A stretch of 5,608 bases of DNA, from positions 1 through 5,608 of the forward strand of contig JALTGF010000004.1 of assembly GCA_027077325.1 (NCBI GenBank). The letters are read 5' to 3'. Position 1 is the stretch's first letter, and each line of letters starts with the position of its first letter. The position numbers were made by a program, and so were the translations under genes. Below the pieces are notes generated by a model. It was not told the DNA's origin, searched no databases, and saw only the letters and a list, made by a program, of their open reading frames with translations. Origin of the DNA: an archaeon. Lineage in GTDB: Archaea; Undinarchaeota; Undinarchaeia; Undinarchaeales; JALTGF01. Shown here piece by piece: positions 1-5,608 of this stretch.

Positions 1-332
1 ATGTAATCTCTCTTTAAGAACTTCTTGCTTGCATAAATTTTCATAAAAAGTGCGACAATTCCAAGAATCGCAGTGATCTGAACAATGTTTGAGCCAATGT
101 TTGTGCCAACTGCGATCCCTGACACATTGTCCCCGTGGAGAATCTTGAAACTTGAAACTAAATGGGTCCCAAGCTCTGCAAGGCTCGTGCCAATTGAAAG
201 AATTGTTAGCCCAATAAATGTTTCTGAAATCCCTAATTTGGATGCAATCCTCTGCGCACTTCTTATCGTCACTTCTCCACTTAAAACTAATAAAATTATC
301 CCCCCAATTAGTGTAAGAACATTATTTATCAT
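1..332 (-). CDS. CaCA-family Na+/Ca2+ exchanger-like cation antiporter, N-terminal part
   Basis: This is the first 110 codons of a membrane protein that continues beyond the left window edge. The family exchanges Ca2+ or related cations for Na+, K+ or H+ across the cytoplasmic membrane, using two inverted alpha repeats of about five helices each. Visible here are a hydrophobic first helix (residues 5-18), an amphipathic segment (20-37) and the alpha-1 repeat: GLTILSIGTSLAEL (41-54), then GIAVGTNIGSNI (72-83) and a hydrophobic helix (86-97). Thr49, Ser50, Glu53 and Ser81 match ion ligands of the structurally known Methanocaldococcus exchanger. Pro before the Glu is replaced by Ala52, and the second-ligand Asn by Gln85. 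The start is the first ATG after an in-frame TAA. An AGGAG lies about 19 bases upstream, too far for a normal ribosome binding site. It follows the VIT-like gene by 36 bases, probably in one operon. The family is secure; the transported ion is unknown. Confidence 0.85.
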   Translation of the reverse strand, partial: MINNVLTLIGGIILLVLSGEVTIRSAQRIASKLGISETFIGLTILSIGTSLAELGTHLVSSFKILHGDNVSGIAVGTNIGSNIVQITAILGIVALFMKIYASKKFLKRDY

Positions 333-368
333 TGTAAAGGATTTTTATGCTCTCCTGTTTATATCTTT

Positions 369-953
369 TTATAAAAGTCCCGCAATGGCAAGGAAGTAAA
401 ATATCACCCCAATTATAATCCCTGCCAAAAGCATTTTAATTCCTGCTTTTAATTCGCTTTCCTCTGAAACTCTTCCAGAGAATATTCCCAAATTGAATAA
501 TATCGCGCCCATTAGCCCAAAGGATGCATAATATGCAGATATTATCTCCATTTCATGCGTCATTACTAAGAAAAATGGGAATAATACCAATATCGCAACA
601 ATAACTGGCATGATGCTGTTAACTATGGCAGCAATAAGGACAATCTGGTACTCTTTTTCAAAGAATTTTGTTCCACTAAGTTTTTTCATTAGGTGTGCTT
701 CAAGGGATTTAATTGATCTTTTTGTTTCAGTTGTTTCTGCAGTGTATGCCCCCCAAAAGCCTGAAACCATCAGTGCAACGATTGCCCCAAAGCTTGGCAA
801 GATAATATGAAATGGGTCTGAAATTCCTGCAAAAAAACTTGCCATAACTATACCTAAAATTGTGAGGGCTGCATCAAAAGATGTTATTATAACATATCTT
901 CTTACAATTTCATGGCCTTTTGCAATTTTAAAGAATTCTCGGATCTTTTTCAT
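369..953 (-). CDS. VIT1/CCC1-like integral membrane protein (TIGR00267-type)
   Basis: This 194-residue membrane protein has about five predicted helices (roughly 18-43, 48-72, 103-130, 134-160 and 169-193). It resembles the VIT1/CCC1 family of Fe2+/Mn2+ transporters, in particular the short archaeal branch annotated TIGR00267. The family-like signature is in helix 1 (SFDAALTILGIVMA, 25-38), where Asp27 fits the conserved pore aspartate. Small residues and Glu73 close helix 2 (SGFWGAYTAETTE, 64-76). A short charged stretch (74-101) replaces the larger cytosolic metal-binding domain of plant VIT1. The last helices carry glycines and a charged SEESELKAG turn (163-171). Known family members export metal from the cytosol or into vacuoles; the substrate of this branch is, to my knowledge, not established. 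The ATG lies 3 bases after the DUF211 stop codon with no clear ribosome binding site, suggesting translational coupling. The CaCA gene follows after 36 bases. Confidence 0.8.
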   Translation of the reverse strand: MKKIREFFKIAKGHEIVRRYVIITSFDAALTILGIVMASFFAGISDPFHIILPSFGAIVALMVSGFWGAYTAETTETKRSIKSLEAHLMKKLSGTKFFEKEYQIVLIAAIVNSIMPVIVAILVLFPFFLVMTHEMEIISAYYASFGLMGAILFNLGIFSGRVSEESELKAGIKMLLAGIIIGVIFYFLAIAGLL

Positions 954-956
954 CTA

Positions 957-1271
957 CTACATCTGTGTTGCTTCTACTGGCATTGGTGGAACTGGGATTA
1001 TTTCTTTCTTGCCAACAACAACTTTGTCTACGCTGTGGATAACCGCCCCATGTTCTTCAATTAAATTTTTAACGGCCTCAAAGTCAATATTGGTCCCTTC
1101 TAAAATTATTTTCAGTGACTCTGTCTTTTCATCCATTGCATAAACAGTTATGTTTGCGCTTGTAACTGTTTTATCAGCACAAATTGTTTGCCCGAATTCT
1201 ACAATGTCCGGCTTGTGCGGTTTAAGAACATCAAGTACTACTATTTTAATTGGTGGCTGTTTTTTTGGCAT
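957..1271 (-). CDS. DUF211 family protein
   Basis: This small soluble protein of 104 residues matches the archaeal DUF211 family over almost its full length. The recognisable parts are IKIVVLDVLKPHKPDIVEF (8-26), the strand SANITVYAMDEKTESLKIILEG (38-59), the helix DFEAVKNLIEEHG (63-75) and the closing AVIHSVDKVVVGK (76-88). The beta-alpha-beta alternation fits a ferredoxin-like fold, as solved for Methanothermobacter MTH889. From memory, that protein assembles into oligomers and has been linked to calcium, but the cellular role of the family is not established. The last 16 residues (IIPVPPMPVEATQM at the end) are proline- and hydrophobic-rich and look like an extra flexible tail. An AAAGGGAG motif ends 2 bases before the ATG and supports this start. 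It is the first gene of a likely operon with two membrane cation transporters, so a sensing or accessory role for metal transport is a reasonable inference, not a demonstrated one. Confidence 0.85.
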   Translation of the reverse strand: MPKKQPPIKIVVLDVLKPHKPDIVEFGQTICADKTVTSANITVYAMDEKTESLKIILEGTNIDFEAVKNLIEEHGAVIHSVDKVVVGKKEIIPVPPMPVEATQM

Positions 1272-1273
1272 AT

Positions 1274-1302
1274 CTCCCTTTAAAGTATTTTTCCTTAAAT
1301 AG
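1274..1302 (-). promoter_or_regulatory. Probable promoter and ribosome binding site of the leftward cation operon
   Basis: Read on the minus strand, CTATTTAAG (1302-1294) follows an A-rich BRE-like stretch and is a candidate TATA box. Its centre is about 27 bases before the ATG, so it would give an almost leaderless transcript. A second candidate, TCATTTAAA (1319-1311), would give a leader of about 16 bases that includes the Shine-Dalgarno-like GGGAG (1278-1274). The GGGAG lies only 2 bases from the start codon, which is unusually close. I cannot decide between the two TATA candidates from the sequence. Confidence 0.45.
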
Positions 1303-1319
1303 TTTTTGTTTTTAAATGA

Positions 1320-1333
1320 AACTTGTCCAAGTT
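1320..1333. promoter_or_regulatory. Palindrome, candidate operator between divergent promoters
   Basis: The sequence AACTTG-TC-CAAGTT is a perfect 6+2+6 inverted repeat. It sits between the promoter candidates of the leftward cation operon and the TATA box of nrdJ, about 36 bases upstream of the latter. Such a placement suits a dimeric helix-turn-helix regulator acting on one or both operons. It does not resemble the bacterial NrdR box as I know it. No regulator gene is visible in the window, and a repeat this short can arise by chance. Confidence 0.35.
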
Positions 1334-1360
1334 ATTAAAACCAACATTCTGCGCCTTGTA

Positions 1361-1377
1361 GAGAAAACTATAAATAT
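1361..1377 (+). promoter_or_regulatory. Archaeal BRE/TATA promoter of nrdJ-cobA
   Basis: TATAAATAT (1369-1377) is a close match to the archaeal TATA box and is preceded by the purine-rich GAGAAAAC (1361-1368), which fits a BRE for transcription factor B. Transcription would start about 26 bases after the box centre, near 1398-1400, giving a leader of about 22-24 bases that contains the nrdJ ribosome binding site. This is the clearest promoter in the window. Confidence 0.7.
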
Positions 1378-1407
1378 CCTAAAAAGTTATCACCACTAGA
1401 ATTTATT

Positions 1408-1418
1408 GAGAGGGTGGG
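1408..1418 (+). promoter_or_regulatory. Ribosome binding site of nrdJ
   Basis: The purine-rich GAGAGGGTGGG lies just before the ATG at 1422. AGGGTG (1411-1416) with a 5-base spacer is the best Shine-Dalgarno-like core. An in-frame TGA at 1407-1409 excludes any start further upstream, so this site and the ATG fix the nrdJ start. Confidence 0.65.
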
Positions 1419-1421
1419 TAT

Positions 1422-4010
1422 ATGTCTAAATTTCAATTTAAGTCAAGTATAAAAAAAATTAAAAAGCGTGATGGACGGGTTGTTCCCTTTGACCCAGATA
1501 AAATTGCAAATGCTATTTGGAAAGCCGCTGAATCAATTGGTGGCAAAGATAGAGAACTTCCAAGAAAATTAACTGAAGAGGTCATTAAACTTTTAGAAAA
1601 AAGGTTTGATGGAAACATCCCAACAGTTGAGCAGGTTCAAGATGCTGTTGAAAAAGTTTTAATTGAGGATGGGCATGCCCGCACTGCAAAAGCATATATC
1701 CTTTACAGGCAATGGCGCGCAGAGATTAGGCAGGAGAAAATGCAAATCCTGGAAAAGGATTATGTGGATGAGGTTGACAAGCAATTTGATTTAAATGCCC
1801 TTCGTGTTTTAAAGGCAAGATATTTGAGAAAAGACGAAACTGGAAAACTAATTGAAACCCCAAAGGAGCTTTTTACTAGGGTTGCCTTAAATGTTACAAT
1901 TCCTGATATTTTGTATGACAAACGTGTTTTTTCAAAGTCTGGAAAAGAAAAGCCGAAACAAGACGGCTCTATGGATTATGCAAAAGACGAGTTTAAGTAT
2001 GGGATTGGAAAATACAAATTTAATAGATACCATCTTGAGCGATTGAAAGTTGCATATACAAAATTCAACAACAAAGGGCATATCAAAGTTTCTTGGAAAA
2101 AATTCCTTGATATACTCAAGAGTGGAGAATTTGATTCTTACGAGAAAAATGTTGAAGAGTACTTCAACTTGATGGTTGGCAGAAAGTTCTTGCCAAATAC
2201 CCCTGCAATTGCAAACTTTGGAAATCCTCTTGGTATGGGCTCTGCTTGTTTTGTTTTAGATGTAAAGGACTCTCTTGAAGACATAATGGAAACCCTAAAG
2301 AAAACCGCTCTTGTCTTCAAGGCCGGCGGTGGTATGGGCTATAACTTCTCAAAACTTAGATATGAGGGCGATTATGTTAGCACAACTTCAGGAATTGCCT
2401 CAGGTCCGATTAGTTTTATGCGCCTTTTTGACACAATGACCGATGTCATAAAGCAGGGCGGAATTCGCCGCGGTGCAAATATGGGTATCCTAAACATAAA
2501 CCATCCAGACATTGAAAAGTTTATAACTGCTAAAGAGGGAAACAAAGCATTAAGAAACTTCAATATCTCCGTTTTAATCTTTGGGGACTTCTGGAAATAC
2601 TATGAAAAGGGTGAGCCATATCCTTTGATTAATCCAAGGACTGGCAAAGTTGTTAGGACCGTAGATCCAAAACTGCTTTTTGACAAAATTGTTTACCAGG
2701 CATGGGAGAGTGCAGAGCCCGGTGTTATATTTTATGACCGGGTAAACAAGTACAACCCTACTCTTGATGCGTTGGGTCCAATTGTCACAACAAACCCTTG
2801 CGGTGAGGTGTTGCTCTATCCAAACGAGTCCTGTAATCTCGGGAGCATTAATGTGTGGGCATTTATAAAAGAGGACAAAAATGGAAAAGTAATCTATGAT
2901 TGGGATGCTCTTGAAAAAACAGTAAAACTTGCCACAAAATTCCTTGACAATGTTTTGGATGTCAACAAATTCCCACTTAAGGATATAGAGGACATGTCAA
3001 AGTTAACAAGGAAAGTTGGCCTTGGTGTTATGGGTGTGGGCGATCTTTTGTTTGATCTTGGCTTATCCTATAATTCAGAAAAAGGCCGTGACTTTATGAA
3101 TAAGCTTATGGAATTTATCAATTATCATTCAAAGGTTGAATCCATTGAGTTAGCTCAAGAAAGGGGGCCATTCCCATTGTTTAAAAAGAGTTCATTTGCA
3201 AAGGGAATTCTTCCAATCAGTGGGCCAGAGGACAAAAAGCACACGCACTTTGATTGGGATAAGCTTGCGAAGACAATAATGGAAAAAGGGCTTAGAAATG
3301 CGTATACTACTGTCATTGCTCCAACAGGAAGTATCTCTATGATAGGGGGAACAAGCAGTGGGATTGAGCCAGTGTTTAGCTTAGTTTTTGAAAAGCATGT
3401 GAAAGTTGGGAGTTTTTACTATATTGACCCAGTATTTGAAAAGGTTATGAAAGCAGAGGGCCTTTATGACGACAGCCTAATTAGGGATGTTAGTGAGCAC
3501 GGTGGGCGGGTACAGGATATAAACTACATACCCCCAAGAATAAAAGACATCTTTGTAACTGCAATGGATATTTCCCCAGAAGACCATGTAAAGGCACTTG
3601 CAACGTTCCAAAAATGGGTTGACTCCTCAATATCCAAAACAATTAATTTCCCTGCGGATGCTTCTGTGGAGGATATGCGAAAAGCTTACCTGTTGGCGTA
3701 TGACCTTGGATGCAAGGACATAACTGTCTACAGGGACCAATCAATAAAAGGACAGGTTTTAGTTGCTCCTCCAAAAAAGAAAGGGGAAAAATCTGAAAGT
3801 GGGGAAAAACTAGTAGTTAAGACGGCATACGGGGAGTCCTTTATGAAAGAGCGGGAGAAAGAAAAGGGAAAGATGCTCCTAACTATGACAACTGACTATA
3901 ACAATCTAAAGGCAGGAGACAAGTGTCCTGAATGTGGAGCAAAACTTCAGTTTATTGAGGGCTGTGTAAAGTGCCCTGAGTGTGGATTCTCTTACTGCTC
4001 TTCTGGTTAA
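1422..4010 (+). CDS. nrdJ: Adenosylcobalamin-dependent (class II) ribonucleoside-diphosphate/triphosphate reductase
   Basis: This 862-residue cytosolic enzyme reduces ribonucleotides to deoxyribonucleotides for DNA synthesis, using adenosylcobalamin to generate the thiyl radical and so needing no oxygen. An N-terminal ATP-cone (about 12-100, with KKRDGRVVPFDPDKIANAI at 14-32) is the allosteric activity domain. The ten-stranded barrel follows: SACFVL (274-279) holds redox Cys276, FKAGGGMGYNFSKLR (299-313) and GGIRRGANMGI (346-356) are family blocks, and NPCGE (458-462) holds Asn458, radical Cys460 and Glu462. NESCNLGSIN (468-477) holds the partner Cys471, and APTGSIS with GTSSGIEPVFSL (634-655) forms a phosphate-binding region. 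A charged linker (about 774-832) leads to a C-terminal tail with Cys835, 838, 848, 851, 854 and 859, which should combine a zinc ribbon with redox cysteines that re-reduce the active site. No intein interrupts the motifs, although archaeal nrdJ genes often carry one. All catalytic residues are present, so the gene appears intact. It is co-transcribed with cobA. Confidence 0.97.
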   Translation: MSKFQFKSSIKKIKKRDGRVVPFDPDKIANAIWKAAESIGGKDRELPRKLTEEVIKLLEKRFDGNIPTVEQVQDAVEKVLIEDGHARTAKAYILYRQWRAEIRQEKMQILEKDYVDEVDKQFDLNALRVLKARYLRKDETGKLIETPKELFTRVALNVTIPDILYDKRVFSKSGKEKPKQDGSMDYAKDEFKYGIGKYKFNRYHLERLKVAYTKFNNKGHIKVSWKKFLDILKSGEFDSYEKNVEEYFNLMVGRKFLPNTPAIANFGNPLGMGSACFVLDVKDSLEDIMETLKKTALVFKAGGGMGYNFSKLRYEGDYVSTTSGIASGPISFMRLFDTMTDVIKQGGIRRGANMGILNINHPDIEKFITAKEGNKALRNFNISVLIFGDFWKYYEKGEPYPLINPRTGKVVRTVDPKLLFDKIVYQAWESAEPGVIFYDRVNKYNPTLDALGPIVTTNPCGEVLLYPNESCNLGSINVWAFIKEDKNGKVIYDWDALEKTVKLATKFLDNVLDVNKFPLKDIEDMSKLTRKVGLGVMGVGDLLFDLGLSYNSEKGRDFMNKLMEFINYHSKVESIELAQERGPFPLFKKSSFAKGILPISGPEDKKHTHFDWDKLAKTIMEKGLRNAYTTVIAPTGSISMIGGTSSGIEPVFSLVFEKHVKVGSFYYIDPVFEKVMKAEGLYDDSLIRDVSEHGGRVQDINYIPPRIKDIFVTAMDISPEDHVKALATFQKWVDSSISKTINFPADASVEDMRKAYLLAYDLGCKDITVYRDQSIKGQVLVAPPKKKGEKSESGEKLVVKTAYGESFMKEREKEKGKMLLTMTTDYNNLKAGDKCPECGAKLQFIEGCVKCPECGFSYCSSG

Positions 4011-4556
4011 ATGGAAAACAATTTTGGATTGGTCCATGTGCTTTGGGGAAACGGAAAGGGGAAAACTACTTCTGCAGTTGGTCTTGGCTTAAGGGCAGTT
4101 GGGCATGGATTTAAAGTTCACTTAATTCAATTTATGAAAGGCGGAGTTAAGGGGCATCCAGAATACAATGAGTATGGGGAAGTAAAAGCAATAAAAAAAT
4201 TTCAAAACTTTACTTATGAAAAATTTGGAATTGATGAGTGGGTAACTAAAGAAAACTTAGAAAAGCACCGGGCGGAAGCACTTAAAGGTGTTGAATCTGC
4301 AAAAAACGCTTTGTCTGGAAACTATGATGTTGTAATTTTAGATGAAATCTTATACGCTGTTTTGCTAAATGTCCTAAAAACTGAAGAAGTCATCGACCTA
4401 ATTAAAAATAAGGGTAAGAACACAGAGCTTATTTTAACCGGCGGGCACAAGCCAATTCCTGAAATCATTGAACTTGCTGACTATGTGACTGAAATAAGGA
4501 AAGAAAAGCATCCGTATGACAAAGGAATCCAGGCAAGGATTGGAATTGAATACTAA
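4011..4556 (+). CDS. cobA: Cob(I)yrinic acid a,c-diamide / cob(I)alamin adenosyltransferase (CobA/CobO/BtuR family)
   Basis: This 181-residue cytosolic enzyme transfers the 5'-deoxyadenosyl group of ATP to the cobalt of reduced corrinoids, making adenosylcobalamin or its precursors in synthesis and salvage. The P-loop GNGKGKTT (13-20) follows the first strand (LVHVLW). QFMKGG (40-45) is the usual block after the second strand, VVILDEIL (107-114) is the Walker B region, and the C-terminal signature runs from ELILTGG (139-145) through ELADYVTEI (154-162) to HPYDKGIQARIGIEY (167-181). The length is normal for the family. Bacterial members usually have TGR where this one has TGG. The ATG directly follows the nrdJ TAA with no gap and no clear ribosome binding site, so translation probably depends on ribosomes finishing nrdJ. 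Its likely job here is to supply adenosylcobalamin to NrdJ. The family is clear; whether it acts on de novo or salvaged corrinoids cannot be told. Confidence 0.95.
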   Translation: MENNFGLVHVLWGNGKGKTTSAVGLGLRAVGHGFKVHLIQFMKGGVKGHPEYNEYGEVKAIKKFQNFTYEKFGIDEWVTKENLEKHRAEALKGVESAKNALSGNYDVVILDEILYAVLLNVLKTEEVIDLIKNKGKNTELILTGGHKPIPEIIELADYVTEIRKEKHPYDKGIQARIGIEY

Positions 4557-4581
4557 TCGTAAAACTTTCTCAATTCAAAAG

Positions 4582-4591
4582 ATATTAAAAT
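4582..4591 (+). promoter_or_regulatory. Candidate TATA box for valS, leaderless or nearly so
   Basis: ATATTAAAAT, preceded by the A-rich CAAAAG, is centred about 28 bases before the valS ATG. That matches the usual distance from TATA box to transcription start and would give a transcript beginning at or within a few bases of the start codon. No Shine-Dalgarno motif precedes the ATG, which agrees with a leaderless message. A nearby CTTAAATC (4594-4601) is too close to the ATG to be the box for this start. Confidence 0.45.
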
Positions 4592-4613
4592 AACTTAAAT
4601 CTATTTTGTGGTT

Positions 4614-5608
4614 ATGGAACTCCCAAAAAGATACAACCCTAAAGAAGCTGAAAAGAAGTGGCTTGAGTATTGGGAAAAAGAACAAATTTACAAGTTTGAA
4701 AGAAACTCTGAGAAGCCAATTTATTCTATAGATACCCCTCCACCAACAGTTTCTGGAAAAATGCACATTGGCCATGCTTTTTCTTATTCTCAAATGGACT
4801 TTATGGCACGATATAAGAGAATGGCGGGCTTCAATGTATTCTATCCTTTTGGAACCGATGACAACGGGCTTCCAACCGAGCGACTTATTGAGCGAATGAA
4901 AGGCGTCCGCGCAGTTGATATGGACCGGCAGGAATTCATAAACTTATGTCTCAAAACTCTTAAGGAAGAGCTAAGGCCAAATTATGTCCAGGACTGGAAA
5001 AATATTGGTGTCTCTGCCGATTATTCCTTAAACTATACAACTATAAACGAGCACAGCAGAAAAATTTCCCAAAAATCATTTTTAGACCTTTACAAGCAAG
5101 GCAGGATATATAAAAAGAGAACCCCCTTTATGTGGTGCCCTGAGTGCAGGACTGCAATTGCACAAGTTGAGTTAAAGGACAAGGAAATCCAGTCAAAGTT
5201 TGTTTATATGAAATTTGACACCACTCTAGGAGAGCCAATAACAATTGCAACCACAAGGCCAGAGTTAATGCCTGCTTGTGTTATGGTTTTTGTCCATCCA
5301 GAAGACAAGAGATACAAAAAATTCATCGGTGAAAAGGCAACTGTTCCTTTCTTCAACAGGGAAGTGGAGATTGTTGCCAATGAATCCGTTGACCCTGAAT
5401 TTGGCTCTGGGGCAGTTTATCTCTGTACTTTTGGTGATATGGACGATATTGAGTGGGTTGAGCGATTTGACATTAAGCCAATTGAGATAATGAACCCTGA
5501 CGGGACTTTAAATGAAAAAGCCGGGAAGTATGCTGGGATGACTTCAAAAGAAGCAAGAGAAGCAATAATCAAGGACCTCGAGGAAGCTGGAAAAATTGAA
5601 AAAATTGA
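4614..5608 (+). CDS. valS: Valyl-tRNA synthetase, archaeal type, N-terminal part
   Basis: The first 331 codons of a class Ia aminoacyl-tRNA synthetase run open off the right edge; complete archaeal enzymes are about 850-900 residues. It charges tRNA-Val with valine and edits mischarged threonine. PPPTVSGKMHIGHA (42-55) contains the HIGH motif (51-54) of the ATP site, and GTDDNGLPTERLIE (80-93) is a block typical of archaeal ValRS. WCPECRTAIAQVE (174-186) is one half of a zinc knuckle leading into the CP1 editing domain, which begins near 190 and shows TTRPELMPACVMVFVHP (213-229) and DPEFGSGAVYLCTFGDMDDIEW (260-281). The editing block is of the archaeal form rather than the bacterial ILGDTAVAVHP form. 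The start gives a normal N-terminus (MELPKRYNPKEAEKKW); an in-frame GTG at 4608 is an alternative, and an in-frame TAA at 4596 excludes anything earlier. The KMSKS region lies outside the window. Confidence 0.95.
   Translation, partial: MELPKRYNPKEAEKKWLEYWEKEQIYKFERNSEKPIYSIDTPPPTVSGKMHIGHAFSYSQMDFMARYKRMAGFNVFYPFGTDDNGLPTERLIERMKGVRAVDMDRQEFINLCLKTLKEELRPNYVQDWKNIGVSADYSLNYTTINEHSRKISQKSFLDLYKQGRIYKKRTPFMWCPECRTAIAQVELKDKEIQSKFVYMKFDTTLGEPITIATTRPELMPACVMVFVHPEDKRYKKFIGEKATVPFFNREVEIVANESVDPEFGSGAVYLCTFGDMDDIEWVERFDIKPIEIMNPDGTLNEKAGKYAGMTSKEAREAIIKDLEEAGKIEKI

Noticed and set aside
85..1143. Plus-strand open frames at 85-399, 610-810 and 862-1143
   Set aside because: They lie opposite the three minus-strand genes, whose proteins have clear family matches. 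The plus-strand translations show no recognisable domain and have poor starts.
1272..1421. Cobalamin riboswitch or NrdR box upstream of nrdJ
   Set aside because: The predicted leader is only about 23 bases, too short for a cobalamin riboswitch. The palindrome present does not match the NrdR box as I know it.
1433..2563. Minus-strand open frames of about 60 codons within nrdJ (1433-1618, 2138-2320, 2372-2563)
   Set aside because: They are antisense shadows of a well-conserved coding region and have no recognisable product.
1422..4010. Intein or intron in nrdJ
   Set aside because: All catalytic blocks follow each other at normal spacing, and no splicing-type Cys/Ser...His-Asn block or homing endonuclease motif is present.
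4543..4576. GAATTGA...TCAATTC inverted repeat at the end of cobA, as a terminator
   Set aside because: The 7-base stem is AT-rich, the loop is 20 bases and no T-tract follows. It overlaps the cobA coding end and looks like chance in AT-rich DNA.
4575..4793. Minus-strand 72-codon frame over the valS start
   Set aside because: It overlaps the conserved HIGH region of ValRS on the other strand and crosses its promoter; the translation looks random.
5278..5490. Plus-strand 70-codon frame within valS in another frame
   Set aside because: The ValRS frame is continuous and conserved through the editing domain here, so this is a shadow and not a sign of a frameshift.

Overview
The window looks like chromosomal DNA from an archaeon. 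The valyl-tRNA synthetase is of the archaeal type. One gene belongs to DUF211, a mainly archaeal family. Two of the three visible transcription starts have AT-rich TATA/BRE-like boxes at archaeal spacing. The DNA is AT-rich, the genes are tightly packed and all reading frames use the standard code. The lineage cannot be fixed from the sequence alone; a compact-genome euryarchaeal or DPANN-like organism is a guess. There are no RNA genes, insertion sequences, CRISPR arrays or obvious foreign segments.

Layout. Positions 1-1271 hold a minus-strand cluster of three genes, read right to left: a DUF211 protein (1271-957), a VIT1/CCC1-like five-helix membrane protein (953-369), and the N-terminal part of a CaCA-family cation antiporter (332 to the window edge). 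The genes are 3 and 36 bases apart, so the cluster is probably one operon; its theme appears to be divalent-cation handling at the membrane.

Positions 1272-1421 are a divergent promoter region. It contains a clear TATA box for the rightward operon, weaker candidates for the leftward one, and a perfect 6+2+6 palindrome between them.

Positions 1422-4556 hold a two-gene plus-strand operon. nrdJ encodes the adenosylcobalamin-dependent (class II) ribonucleotide reductase, and cobA encodes the corrinoid adenosyltransferase that makes its cofactor. The stop codon of nrdJ directly abuts the start codon of cobA, so the enzyme that makes adenosylcobalamin is expressed together with the enzyme that uses it. 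From 4614 to the end lies the first 331 codons of valS, apparently with its own promoter and a nearly leaderless transcript.

Nothing here is a wholly unknown system. The points that deserve a second look are the DUF211/VIT-like/CaCA cation cassette, unusual residues in the exchanger's ion-binding repeat, the nrdJ-cobA coupling, and the palindrome shared by the divergent promoters.
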